From assembly GCA_947487165.1 (NCBI GenBank), contig CANKWX010000026.1, positions 1 to 47,291 on the forward strand: 47,291 nt of DNA. Reading direction: 5' to 3'. Source of the DNA: Burkholderiales bacterium. Lineage in GTDB: Bacteria > Pseudomonadota > Gammaproteobacteria > Burkholderiales > Burkholderiaceae_E. A program made the translations under genes and the position numbers. The notes beneath the pieces are model-generated. The model made no database searches. It was not told the origin of the DNA and saw only the letters and a list, made by a program, of their open reading frames with translations. Each line of letters begins with the position of its first letter. The first letter of the stretch is position 1. Positions 33,292 through 41,828 of this stretch are shown here, one piece after another.

Positions 33292-34327
33292 GCCGGCTGA
33301 TCGTCGTGTCGAGCTGCAGCCGGGGTTGGTCTCGATCCTGGTCAACAACCATAACTACGGCGCGTATGTGGTCGATGCGGTGCGCTCGGCCCTCGATCAG
33401 ACCTATCCCCATATCGAAGTGATCGTGATCGATGATGGCTCGACCGACGATTCGATGGCGCGACTCGCGGTGCTCGACGACCCGAGGCTGCTTGTCATCG
33501 GCCAGTCCAACGGCGGCCAGGGCGCTGCCTATAACGCCGGCTGGCGACTGGCCAGCGGGCAATACATTCTGTTTCTCGACTCGGATGATCTGCTCGATCC
33601 GGGAGCGGTTGAGCAGTCGGTCGCTGTTTTCGGACCCGAAACCGTCAAGGTGCAGTTCGCCCTGCGAGTGATCGATGCGCAAGGCCGCCAGAGCGGACGC
33701 ATCCATCCTCCGGAGCTCGATACCCTTGGCTTTGCGCGAATGGTCGAGCGCTACGGCCTGTATGCCGGACCGCCGGGCAGCGGCAATCTCTTCGCCCGCC
33801 GTTTCGTGGATGCGGTCATGCCGATCCAGCCCGAGTCGAGTTTTCGAAGCGGCGCCGACAGCTGGTGCATCCTGATGGCGCCGTTTTATGGCGCGATCGC
33901 ATCGCTCGCGCGCCCGGGGGGCAGCTATCGGGTCGACCGTCCGCAAGGCGTCGATGCCCTTCGCGTGATCGGTAACGTCAACGCGCGGCCGTCGGCCAAT
34001 ATGACCAAGACCATCGATTGCACCCGGCTGGTCTTCCAGGCGCTGCATGCGGCCGGACGCATCGACCGTCAGGAGCCCGCCCTGCCCTCGCCGCCGATGT
34101 TGCGGGCCTGGGTGCTCGCCAGGCTGCAGGGAGAACTCGACCTTACGCAGCCGCCATGGGGCGGTGTTCCTGGCCTGCTGACCATCCTGCGATCGGTTGG
34201 CGGATGGCAGGCCTACTCGCATCGCAAGAGGGTGGTGTATGCCGCCTATCTGCTTGTTTGCCGTTATCTGCCGCCGATGATGGCCCGTCAATCACTGAGG
34301 CTCTTGCATCATGTCGGCATCCGCTGA
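33284..34327 (+). CDS. family 2 glycosyltransferase
   Basis: This cytoplasmic GT-A glycosyltransferase of about 347 residues probably adds one sugar to the lipid-linked repeat. Its N-terminal GT2 motifs are clear: VSILVNNHNYGAYVVDAVRS, VIVIDDGSTDDS, SNGGQGAAYNAGWRLASG and the DxD-like LFLDSDDLLDPG. The C-terminal half is less typical and ends near a helical region. GTG 33284 is preferred because GGAGG (33274-33278) stands 5 bases upstream; an in-frame ATG at 33272 would add four residues. Donor and acceptor sugars are unknown. It overlaps the beta-helix gene by 8 bp. Confidence 0.87.
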   Translation: MSEPADRRVELQPGLVSILVNNHNYGAYVVDAVRSALDQTYPHIEVIVIDDGSTDDSMARLAVLDDPRLLVIGQSNGGQGAAYNAGWRLASGQYILFLDSDDLLDPGAVEQSVAVFGPETVKVQFALRVIDAQGRQSGRIHPPELDTLGFARMVERYGLYAGPPGSGNLFARRFVDAVMPIQPESSFRSGADSWCILMAPFYGAIASLARPGGSYRVDRPQGVDALRVIGNVNARPSANMTKTIDCTRLVFQALHAAGRIDRQEPALPSPPMLRAWVLARLQGELDLTQPPWGGVPGLLTILRSVGGWQAYSHRKRVVYAAYLLVCRYLPPMMARQSLRLLHHVGIR

Positions 34328-35186
34328 AACAACGCCTGACGCAGCGCGCCCGCTGCTCGAAGTGCTGGTGTGTACGTTTGAAGATCGTCTTGCCGGCCTC
34401 GTCAGCCGCTTGCCTGAGCCGCAGGCCGGCATTGCCTACCTGATCTGCCATCAGGTGCCGTCGGGACAGCACTTCGATGTGTCGCTGCTTCGCAATCGCG
34501 ACGACCTGCGTTATCTGCGATTTTCCGACCGCGGCCTGTCGCGCAATCGCAATCATTGCCTTCGCCATGCGGTCGGTCGCATCTGTCTGATTGCCGATGA
34601 CGATATCGAGTTTTTGCCGGGTTGGAGCGAGACGGTGCTGCGCGGCTTCGCGGCCCGGCCCGATGCCACCTTTGTCACCTTCGCATTGGTCGATGCTAAC
34701 GACAAGCCCAAGCGGGCCTATCCGCCGGCAGCGATGCGCCACGATGTGCGCAGCGCCTATCGTGTGATCTCGGCCGAACTCGCCTTCGATCTCGATCGGG
34801 CGCGCGCGCTCGGCGTGGGCTTTAACGAGCACCTCGGGATCGGCACACTGGTTGGCATCGGTGAAGAAAATGTTTTTTTGCGTGATCTGATGAAGCAGGG
34901 CGGCGCGGGTTGGCTCGTGCCGGCTCCTATCGTGCGTAATGGCCCGTCGACTGCCGGCGAGCGCATGATGAACGCCCTCGATCGCAAACAGGTGTTCTCG
35001 ATCGGGGCGATGGCGTTTTCCCGCCGCGGCGCGCTCTCATACCTGCTGTCGATCAAGGAGGCGGTGCGCTTGTCGATTCACGCCGGCCGGCTGACCGCAG
35101 TGCCGAGCTTTTTTGTGGCCTTCAATGCGGGCGTGAGTCATGGTCGCAAGCAGGCCCTCGATCAGATCAGCTCGCTGGCGCCCTGA
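34311..35186 (+). CDS. GT-A-type glycosyltransferase-like protein
   Basis: This 291-residue cytoplasmic protein has features of GT2-like enzymes. These include LEVLVCTFEDRLAGLVSRLP at the N terminus, the nucleotide-sugar-site-like RGLSRNRNHCLRHAVG, and an acidic metal-binding motif ICLIADDDIEFLPGW. A later acidic segment (VGIGEENVFLRDLMKQGGAG) could hold the catalytic base. The usual DDGS motif of GT2 enzymes is not evident. It overlaps the previous gene by 17 bp and lies one base before the next, so it is part of the EPS transcript. Confidence 0.78.
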   Translation: MSASAETTPDAARPLLEVLVCTFEDRLAGLVSRLPEPQAGIAYLICHQVPSGQHFDVSLLRNRDDLRYLRFSDRGLSRNRNHCLRHAVGRICLIADDDIEFLPGWSETVLRGFAARPDATFVTFALVDANDKPKRAYPPAAMRHDVRSAYRVISAELAFDLDRARALGVGFNEHLGIGTLVGIGEENVFLRDLMKQGGAGWLVPAPIVRNGPSTAGERMMNALDRKQVFSIGAMAFSRRGALSYLLSIKEAVRLSIHAGRLTAVPSFFVAFNAGVSHGRKQALDQISSLAP

Positions 35187-35187
35187 C

Positions 35188-37143
35188 ATGTCGAGCGCGC
35201 CGCGGACACACGAGCACTGGTTTGATTTTTTTGACACGCTGGTCTCGAGGGCCTGTCTCGAGCCGTCCGATGCTTTCATGGCGATCGGCTGGCGCCTTGC
35301 TTATGAAGGCCTCCTCAAGCAGATCGACATCGATCGCTTCGTGACCGCGAGAAGGCAGATCGAAGCGCAGTTGCGTCAACGCCTCAATGCAGGCAGCGAG
35401 GTTCGAATCGGGGCGGTCTATGAGGCACTCGCTGCCGAATTCGATTGGAACGGCGAAGCCGCGCAACTTGCCAGTGCCATCGAACTCGAGGTTGAAGTGG
35501 CGCTCAGTGTGCCGATGCCTCAGCGCTTGCGGGAGCTTGCCGAGCGACTCGATCGCAACGAACGCGTGCTGATCCTGTCCGACACCTACTTCAGCGTCGA
35601 CGGTATCGAGGCAATCCTGTCGCGCCACCTGCGCTCGTCGGGCAAGCCGCCGTTGATCATGACCTCGGCAGACGAGCAGTGCACCAAGGCATTCGGCTCG
35701 CTGTTTGGGCGCGCGTTGCAGCGCACCGAACTGCAAGCCGCTGATGTCGTGTTCAGCGGCGATCATCCCCGCAGTGACCAGTCGGTGCCGATGTCGCTGG
35801 GCTTGCAAATCAAACCGGTCAATGCCGTTCCCCGCTTGCCCTGCGAATACCGTGCGACCGGCGAACATCACGAAGATCGCTGGCGCAGGGTGGTGGCTGG
35901 CGCGATGCGCGGCGGGCGGATCATGGCCGACTGTGCCGACACAGCGTCCTTCGAGGCCATCGTCGGACATGGGGCCGTCGCACTCGGCGCCTATGTCGCC
36001 TGGGTGCTGAGCTCGGCTCGAGCGCGCGACATCAACACCCTCTGGTTTCTTGCCCGTGACGGTCAGATTCTGATGCGGATTGCCGAGCGACTCGCGCCGC
36101 TGTTGCATCCGAACGTGCGTCTCGAGTACGTCCACGCCTCCAGGCTGGCTTGGTGTCTGCCTGCCTACCGCAATCTCGATCAGGCCATGCAACAGTGGTT
36201 GGGTCGCTATGTGAATGGCGCGTCAGTCGACACCATCATGCAGACGCTCGGCCTGGATCTGGCCACCGCGCAGACCATTCATGGCCTCGCCCATCCGTTG
36301 GGCAGCGGCGCCAGCCAAATCGATGCCGACCGATTGTCGTCTGCAAGCGTGCGTTTCGCGCAGGCAAGCGATAAGGCTCGTGAAGACTTGTTGTTCTATC
36401 TGGAGAGCCGCGAGCTGTGGCAATCGGGCCCGGTGATGCTCGTCGATGTCGGATGGCGAGCGAGCCTGCAACTCGCGCTGGATCAGATCATTCGGGGCAC
36501 TGGGCGACCTGCCCCCGCGGTCGTCGGTGCTTATGTCGGACTGACGCATCGACCCTCCGGCCTGGATCCGCAGTCGTTGCTGGTCTTCGCGCCGGATGAG
36601 CGCCGGATCAACGCCACGGTGGTCGAGTTCATGACACGGGCCGACCATGGGAGCGTTCTCGGCTATCGTCGCACTGCGAGTGGCGCGAGCGAGCCGCTGC
36701 TGCAGCCGATCAGCGATGCGCAACAGAAGGCGGTCGAGGCGAATCAGGTACTTGTTCTGGCCTATGTCGACAGCCTCATGCGGTGGCTCGGCACCCCGGG
36801 CTTTCCGCTCGCTGACTTCTGCGCCTGGTATGCCGGATTCGGACGTGATCGGCTGGTGTCGCTGTGTCGCACGCCGTCAAAGTCGGTCGGTCGATATCTC
36901 GTCGGTGCCTGGCATGACGATGGCGCCGGCCATGTGCGAAGCGGACCGCTTGCGCAATCAATGCCGCGCCTCAAGTTGTGGCGTGCACTCGCAGCCGATT
37001 CGCTGTTTGGGGCGCGATCATGGTGGATCGAGGGATCGATCGCGGCCTCAACGACCGGTCGTGCCGACTTCTATCTGCATCTCTATACCCATCGGCTGCT
37101 GTTGCGGGCAAACCGCATGTTCGGTTTGAAGTCGCCCACATGA
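35188..37143 (+). CDS. large HAD-superfamily protein of polysaccharide loci (COG5610-like)
   Basis: This 651-residue cytoplasmic protein opens with the HAD motif I segment WFDFFDTLVSR. Further HAD-like motifs follow, RVLILSDTYFSVDGIE and VVFSGDHPRSD, in the first about 220 residues. The remaining about 430 residues hold FLARDGQILMRIAERLAP and VMLVDVGWRASLQLALDQII. This arrangement matches large predicted HAD hydrolases found in polysaccharide clusters. Ordinary HAD phosphatases are much shorter, so the C-terminal part is probably a second functional unit. Substrate and reaction are unknown. The stop overlaps the flippase start (ATGA). Confidence 0.75.
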   Translation: MSSAPRTHEHWFDFFDTLVSRACLEPSDAFMAIGWRLAYEGLLKQIDIDRFVTARRQIEAQLRQRLNAGSEVRIGAVYEALAAEFDWNGEAAQLASAIELEVEVALSVPMPQRLRELAERLDRNERVLILSDTYFSVDGIEAILSRHLRSSGKPPLIMTSADEQCTKAFGSLFGRALQRTELQAADVVFSGDHPRSDQSVPMSLGLQIKPVNAVPRLPCEYRATGEHHEDRWRRVVAGAMRGGRIMADCADTASFEAIVGHGAVALGAYVAWVLSSARARDINTLWFLARDGQILMRIAERLAPLLHPNVRLEYVHASRLAWCLPAYRNLDQAMQQWLGRYVNGASVDTIMQTLGLDLATAQTIHGLAHPLGSGASQIDADRLSSASVRFAQASDKAREDLLFYLESRELWQSGPVMLVDVGWRASLQLALDQIIRGTGRPAPAVVGAYVGLTHRPSGLDPQSLLVFAPDERRINATVVEFMTRADHGSVLGYRRTASGASEPLLQPISDAQQKAVEANQVLVLAYVDSLMRWLGTPGFPLADFCAWYAGFGRDRLVSLCRTPSKSVGRYLVGAWHDDGAGHVRSGPLAQSMPRLKLWRALAADSLFGARSWWIEGSIAASTTGRADFYLHLYTHRLLLRANRMFGLKSPT

Positions 37144-38516
37144 GTTTGATGCGCCAATCGGCATTTCTGTTTGCCGACAGACTGGTGTTCGCCGCATCGA
37201 TCTTTCTGACCGGTGTGCTCATCGCCCGCTGTTACGGTACCGAGGGATTCGGTCTTTATGTTGTGGCGTCGGCAGTGCTGCAGACGCTGGTCGGTACGAT
37301 TGCCAGTGCGACTGAGGTGCCTTTTTCCCGATCGTGGCTGAGTGCCGGGGCGCCTGCGGCCATGGCGCGGGTGCACCGTGACTTTGTCAGGGCGCTCGCA
37401 ATGGCGGGTTTTCTGGCGGCGGTCTGTCTGGCCGTCGCCGGCTGGTTGCTGGGCGAGCCCGATCGACTCGCCGGGCTGAGCGGTGCGATGTCAGCGCCCG
37501 CAGGCCTTGCCGCAATGCTGCTGGCCGGAATCGTGTCGCTCGCCCAACTGCCGCTCATGCCCGGCGAGTGGCGCCTGCGCGGACTCGGGGCGGCGGCATC
37601 GATTGCTCGCACGCGGGTGCCCTTTATCCTCGCCGGTTTCGCGGTCAAGCTGTTGGCCGCGATCAATGGTCTGCCGCTATGGGGGCTGTTCGTGCTGATC
37701 GGCCTGGAGTCGGTGGTCCTCGGCGCGCTGCTCACCCGGTCTGCCGATCGCCTGAGCGTTGGCGGTGCATTGCCGGCAGCGCCAGCCACTGAGATCGAAA
37801 ACGCAGGCCTCGAGTCGCGTGAGCCATCGATTGGGCTGAGCCCAGCGGCCGGCCACACGTCGCGATTTCAGGAGGCATTTCGCCTGGGTTTGGCATCCCT
37901 GGTTGTTGTCGCTTTTTTCAGACTCAATCCACTGATCGTTGCGGCCGTATCGAGTGTTGAAGAGGCGGCTCGATACGGCAGCGCGATGGCACTGATCCTT
38001 GCCTTTGATCTTGTGACCTCGTCGATCACCTCGGCCGCATTTCCGCAACTTGTGCGCCGCCGGATGACGCCCGATGAATGCCTGCCGGAATTTCAAAGAC
38101 TCGGCCGGGTCTATGCGCTGCTGTCACTCGGGTATATCGCCTTCGTCGCGCTGTTCGGGCAGGCACTGCTTGGTGCCGTCTACGGCAAGGCCTTCGAGTC
38201 GTCCTATCCGGTGCTGCTCATTCTTGCCTGTGCCACACCGTTCACTTCAAGTGCTGCGCTGCGTGGCCTCTACATCAATCTGGCCGGTCGCAGCGAATTG
38301 CATCTGGCAAATGGGCTGATCGGATTTGCAGTCCTAGCACCGCTGAGTGTGGTCTGGTCGGCGTCACATGGCGCGACCGGCGCAGCGCTGGCGATGGCGC
38401 TTGCCTGCGCAGCAAGCGGCGTCGCGGCGAGTTTCGTCTTTCCGTCCACGCGAGCGATTGGCCTCGTGCAAATCAGAAGTTTCATTCCCCGAGCCCTACA
38501 ACACCGGTCTGCCTGA
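37140..38516 (+). CDS. Wzx-type polysaccharide flippase (MOP superfamily)
   Basis: This 458-residue polytopic protein has about twelve transmembrane helices and should flip lipid-linked repeat units across the inner membrane. Early motifs such as LFADRLVFAASIFLTGVLIA and RCYGTEGFGLYVVASAVLQ are typical of polysaccharide-transport MOP proteins. So is the late YALLSLGYIAFVALFGQALL with YGKAFESSYPVLLILA. ATG 37140 overlaps the previous stop by 4 bp; the longer open frame upstream lies inside the HAD gene and is rejected. With the Wzy-like protein and EpsF/G it completes a Wzx/Wzy pathway. Confidence 0.88.
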   Translation: MSLMRQSAFLFADRLVFAASIFLTGVLIARCYGTEGFGLYVVASAVLQTLVGTIASATEVPFSRSWLSAGAPAAMARVHRDFVRALAMAGFLAAVCLAVAGWLLGEPDRLAGLSGAMSAPAGLAAMLLAGIVSLAQLPLMPGEWRLRGLGAAASIARTRVPFILAGFAVKLLAAINGLPLWGLFVLIGLESVVLGALLTRSADRLSVGGALPAAPATEIENAGLESREPSIGLSPAAGHTSRFQEAFRLGLASLVVVAFFRLNPLIVAAVSSVEEAARYGSAMALILAFDLVTSSITSAAFPQLVRRRMTPDECLPEFQRLGRVYALLSLGYIAFVALFGQALLGAVYGKAFESSYPVLLILACATPFTSSAALRGLYINLAGRSELHLANGLIGFAVLAPLSVVWSASHGATGAALAMALACAASGVAASFVFPSTRAIGLVQIRSFIPRALQHRSA

Positions 38517-38525
38517 GCCAAAACG

Positions 38526-39305
38526 ATGAGCTATGCCACCTACTACGACCGCTGGATGCCGACCGAGCGCGAGGACATCCTGGCGCTGGCGCGCCGCCGC
38601 CTGCAAGCCTTCGAGAGCCACCTGCCCCCCGACCGCAATGCGCTGATCGTCGACATGGGCAGCGGTCCCGGTCTGCTGGCGATGGCCTTAGCCGAGCGGG
38701 GCTATTCGCGGGTGATCAGTTTCGATGCCGATCTCGGACAGGTCGAAAATGGCCGTCGGCTCGGCGTTGACGTGCGTCATGTCGGTGTGCCCGAGACCGG
38801 CGATTTCATCCGGGGGCTGGGTGGTCAGGTTGGTCTGTTTCTGCTGATCGACGTGCTTGAACACATTCCGGTCGCTGCCCAGATCGAGACGCTGAGCGCG
38901 ATCCGCGAATCGCTCTCGCCGGGTGCGACGCTGCTGTGTCAGGTTCCGAATGCCGACTCGCCAGTCGCGATGCGGTATCGCTATCTGGACTGGACACATC
39001 AATGCTCGTTCACCTTCGAGAGTCTCCAGTATGTGTTGAGCGAATCTGGCTTCGATGTGGCCAGCGTCGACGAAACACCACGACATTCGCTGTCGGGTTT
39101 CGGCTCGGGGCCTCGGGCGTTTGCTTGGTTTGCGCTCGCCTCAGCAGTCAGGTTCGCAACTCGACTGAAGATGCTTCCCTTCTTGGGTCGAGAGCTTGCC
39201 TTTGGTGCACCGCTGTCGCCGAACATCCTGGCGGTGGCCACGCGTCCTTTCGGCGTGTCGCAGGGACGTTCCCTTGATCCGTCAGACGCAAGCAATCCGG
39301 CATGA
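38526..39305 (+). CDS. class I SAM-dependent methyltransferase
   Basis: This 259-residue cytoplasmic enzyme has motif I IVDMGSGPGLLAMALAERG, the acidic end of strand 2 (VISFDADLGQVENG), and the strand-4 motif FLLIDVLEHIPVAAQIE. CQVPNADSPVAMRYRYLDWT follows, as in methyltransferases of polysaccharide loci that modify sugars or their lipid carriers. The C-terminal about 70 residues have a hydrophobic stretch (AFAWFALASAVRFATRLK) that may touch the membrane. The substrate is unknown. It lies 9 bases after the flippase gene. Confidence 0.87.
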   Translation: MSYATYYDRWMPTEREDILALARRRLQAFESHLPPDRNALIVDMGSGPGLLAMALAERGYSRVISFDADLGQVENGRRLGVDVRHVGVPETGDFIRGLGGQVGLFLLIDVLEHIPVAAQIETLSAIRESLSPGATLLCQVPNADSPVAMRYRYLDWTHQCSFTFESLQYVLSESGFDVASVDETPRHSLSGFGSGPRAFAWFALASAVRFATRLKMLPFLGRELAFGAPLSPNILAVATRPFGVSQGRSLDPSDASNPA

Positions 39306-39354
39306 GGGTCGCGATGTCATCCGGCCTGCCACAACACAAGGCCATGATCATCTA

Positions 39355-40434
39355 ATGAATCAAATCGTCATCAACGGCCGATTTTTGTCTCGCCAGCAAA
39401 CTGGTGTCGACCGCTTTGCCATCGAGTCGATTCGCGCCCTCGATGCGCTGCTGGTGGCCAACGATCCGGCGGTGAGTCGACTGAGCTTCGAAATTGTGGC
39501 GCCCAGGCAGGCAAAGGCACCGACCGGATTGCATCGCATCGGCTTTCGCCAGGTGGGTCGATTGCAGGGCCACTTGTGGGAGCAACTCGAGCTCATGCAG
39601 GCGCTCAAGGGCCGCCGCCTGCTCAACCTGTGCAATACCGGGCCGCTGCTGGTGCGCAGGCAGGCAGTCGTGATTCACGATGCTTCCACCGTCAGGGTGC
39701 CCGATGCTTACACCACGGCCTTTCGTCTGAGCTATCGCCTCCTGATGCCGGCGCTCGGCCGACGCGCCGACAGCGTCATGACCGTCTCTGATTTTTCGCG
39801 CCGAGAACTCGATGCCTGCTGGGGTATTGCAGCCGAGGGCGTCGATGTCGTGCCCTTGGGCGGCGAGCATCTGCTGCGCGAGCCGGCCGACGCGAGTGTG
39901 CTCGAACGCCATGGGCTGCGGCCCCAGGCTTACCTGCTTGCAGTAGGCAGTTTGGCACCTCACAAAAACCTCCTCGCGCTGCTGCGGGCGGTGTCTTCGC
40001 CGTCTGAGTTACCGATCGACCTGGTCATCGCGGGTGGCTCGAATTCGAGAATCTTCGCGGGCGTCGACTTCCCGGTTTCCACACGCGTACACCGTCTGGG
40101 CTATGTCAGCGACCGTGAGCTGCGCGCGCTCTACGAGTCGGCACTCGCCTTCGTGTTTCCGTCGCGGTATGAGGGCTTTGGTCTGCCACCGCTGGAAGCC
40201 ATGGTCTGCGGGTGTCCGGTGGTGGTGTCGTCGGCAGCCTCTATGCCCGAGGTCTGCGGTGATGCTGCGCTGATGGTCGATCTGCACGACCCGATGGCAC
40301 TGCGCCAGGCGATCGAGCGCATCATCGCCGAGCCGGCGCTGCGCGATGAGCTGCGCGAAGCCGGTTTGCGTCGTGCCGCCGAATTCGGCTGGCGTCGTGC
40401 TGCGCTCGGCATCGCGCGAAGGCTGTCGGCATGA
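39355..40434 (+). CDS. family 4 glycosyltransferase
   Basis: This 359-residue GT-B enzyme is of the mannosyl/rhamnosyl-transferase type. The N-terminal domain begins VINGRFLSRQQTGVDRFAIE, with the GV-D/R pattern of this subgroup. The C-terminal nucleotide-sugar domain has LLAVGSLAPHKNL, GYVSDRELRALYESALAFVF and the E-x7-E motif in EGFGLPPLEAMVCGCPVVVS. ATG 39355 starts the first strand. The frame is open upstream to 39196 inside the methyltransferase gene, which I reject as a start. It overlaps the next glycosyltransferase by 4 bp. The sugar is unknown. Confidence 0.9.
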   Translation: MNQIVINGRFLSRQQTGVDRFAIESIRALDALLVANDPAVSRLSFEIVAPRQAKAPTGLHRIGFRQVGRLQGHLWEQLELMQALKGRRLLNLCNTGPLLVRRQAVVIHDASTVRVPDAYTTAFRLSYRLLMPALGRRADSVMTVSDFSRRELDACWGIAAEGVDVVPLGGEHLLREPADASVLERHGLRPQAYLLAVGSLAPHKNLLALLRAVSSPSELPIDLVIAGGSNSRIFAGVDFPVSTRVHRLGYVSDRELRALYESALAFVFPSRYEGFGLPPLEAMVCGCPVVVSSAASMPEVCGDAALMVDLHDPMALRQAIERIIAEPALRDELREAGLRRAAEFGWRRAALGIARRLSA

Positions 40435-41597
40435 AGGTCGCGATCGTTCATGACTGGCTGACGGTGGTTGGCGGTGGCGAGCGGGTCCTCGAGCAATTGC
40501 TCACGGTGTATCCCGAGGCCGACCTCTTCACGGTCGTCGATTTTCTGTCTGACGAGGATCGCCAGATCGTCCACGGCAAGCGCGCCCAGACAACCTTCAT
40601 CCAGGGACTGCCGTTTGCCCGCAAGCGTTATCGCCATTTCCTGCCGCTGATGCCGCTGGCGATAGAGCAGCTCGACATGTCTGCCTACGATCTCGTGATC
40701 TCGAGTTCGCATGCGGTGGCAAAGGGCGTGATCACCGGGCCCGATCAGCTGCATGTCAGCTATATCCATTCGCCGATCCGATACGCCTGGGACCTGCAGC
40801 ATGAATACCTTCGCGAGTCCGGGCTGACGAAAGGAACGAAAAGCTGGATGGCGCGCGGCATCCTGAGTTACATGCGGATGTGGGACAGCCGCACCGTGCA
40901 TGGCATCGATCACATGGTGGCCAACTCCGCTTTCATCGCAAAGCGAATCCGCAAGTGCTACGGCCGCGCAGCTCAGGTGATTCATCCGCCAGTCGATATC
41001 TCGGCCTTTGCATTTCGCGAAGACAAAGACTCGTTCTTTCTCACCGCATCGCGAATGGTGCCCTACAAGCGGGTCGATCTGATTGTCGATGCCTTTGCCG
41101 CCATGCCGCATCGCCGCCTGGTCGTGGTGGGCGATGGCCCGGAGTTCGAGCGGATCAAGGCTCGCGCAACCCCTAATGTCGAGATGACCGGTCACCTGCC
41201 GCGACCGGCGCTGATCGACCTGATGCAGCGCGCGCGGGCCTTCGTCTTTGCAGCGCGCGAAGACTTCGGCATCGTCGCGGTCGAAGCGCAGGCCTGCGGC
41301 ACGCCGGTGATCGCCTTCGGCAGCGGCGGTGTCTGCGAGTCGGTCATCGGCGAAGGCGATGGCTCGCCGACCGGTGTGTTCTTTCCTGACCAGAGCGCGG
41401 CTTCGATCATCAGTGCGATTGATCGCTTCGATCTGGCGCATCAGATGATCGATCCGAGTTGTTGCCGTCGAAATGCCGAGCGGTTTTCGCCGGCGCGTTT
41501 CCGCCAGGAATTTCGGGATTGCGTGGAAGGACTTCAGGGTGAGGGTCAGATCCCCTCCGACGCGCGGCCTCGCCCGATGGCAAGTCTGGTCGGCTGA
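40431..41597 (+). CDS. family 4 glycosyltransferase (WbaZ-like)
   Basis: This 388-residue GT-B glycosyltransferase is probably the last gene of the EPS operon. It begins VAIVHDWLTVVGGGERVLEQ, with the glycine-rich acceptor loop of this subgroup, and has VSYIHSPIRYAWDLQHEY, HPPVDISAF, SRMVPYKRVDLIVDAFAAMP and the E-x7-E motif in REDFGIVAVEAQACGTP. These motifs recall mannosyltransferases of the WbaZ type, though the sugar cannot be fixed. About 230 non-coding bases follow, consistent with the end of the operon. Confidence 0.9.
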   Translation: MKVAIVHDWLTVVGGGERVLEQLLTVYPEADLFTVVDFLSDEDRQIVHGKRAQTTFIQGLPFARKRYRHFLPLMPLAIEQLDMSAYDLVISSSHAVAKGVITGPDQLHVSYIHSPIRYAWDLQHEYLRESGLTKGTKSWMARGILSYMRMWDSRTVHGIDHMVANSAFIAKRIRKCYGRAAQVIHPPVDISAFAFREDKDSFFLTASRMVPYKRVDLIVDAFAAMPHRRLVVVGDGPEFERIKARATPNVEMTGHLPRPALIDLMQRARAFVFAAREDFGIVAVEAQACGTPVIAFGSGGVCESVIGEGDGSPTGVFFPDQSAASIISAIDRFDLAHQMIDPSCCRRNAERFSPARFRQEFRDCVEGLQGEGQIPSDARPRPMASLVG

Positions 41598-41619
41598 TGG
41601 TTCCGAACAGCACTGCAAA

Positions 41620-41646
41620 CAGAGCATTTCAGCCCAATGCTGTCTG
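41620..41646 (+). other. weak stem-loop after the EPS operon
   Basis: AGCATT (41623-41628) and AATGCT (41636-41641) form a 6-bp stem with a 7-base loop, extendable by CAG/CTG across a 2-base bulge. It begins 23 bases after the last EPS gene. No T run follows, so it is at best a weak or factor-assisted transcript end. Confidence 0.35.
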
Positions 41647-41721
41647 GTCCTTGCGGGGCCGTCTGTTCATCTTCCTGCGTGAGACTCAGATGGCAGTGTT
41701 ACCCATGCGCCTGATGGTGAA

Positions 41722-41749
41722 CAGTCGGAGTGACTGATGTCGGCAGTCA
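41722..41749. promoter_or_regulatory. alternating inverted repeats upstream of the regulator gene
   Basis: CAGTC (41722-41726), GACTG (41732-41736) and CAGTC (41744-41748) alternate. The middle copy can therefore pair with either flank; the right-hand pair extends to TGACTG-N7-CAGTCA (41731-41749). It ends about 80 bases before the regulator ATG. It may be an operator with two half-site pairs, or two exclusive RNA hairpins. Confidence 0.35.
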
Positions 41750-41828
41750 GAATTGTGAAAGTTTCTATCGCGATCAGGCGGTCAGGCGTTGAAAGCCGGG
41801 CGTCTGAGTGCAGGGCGGGCTGACGGTA

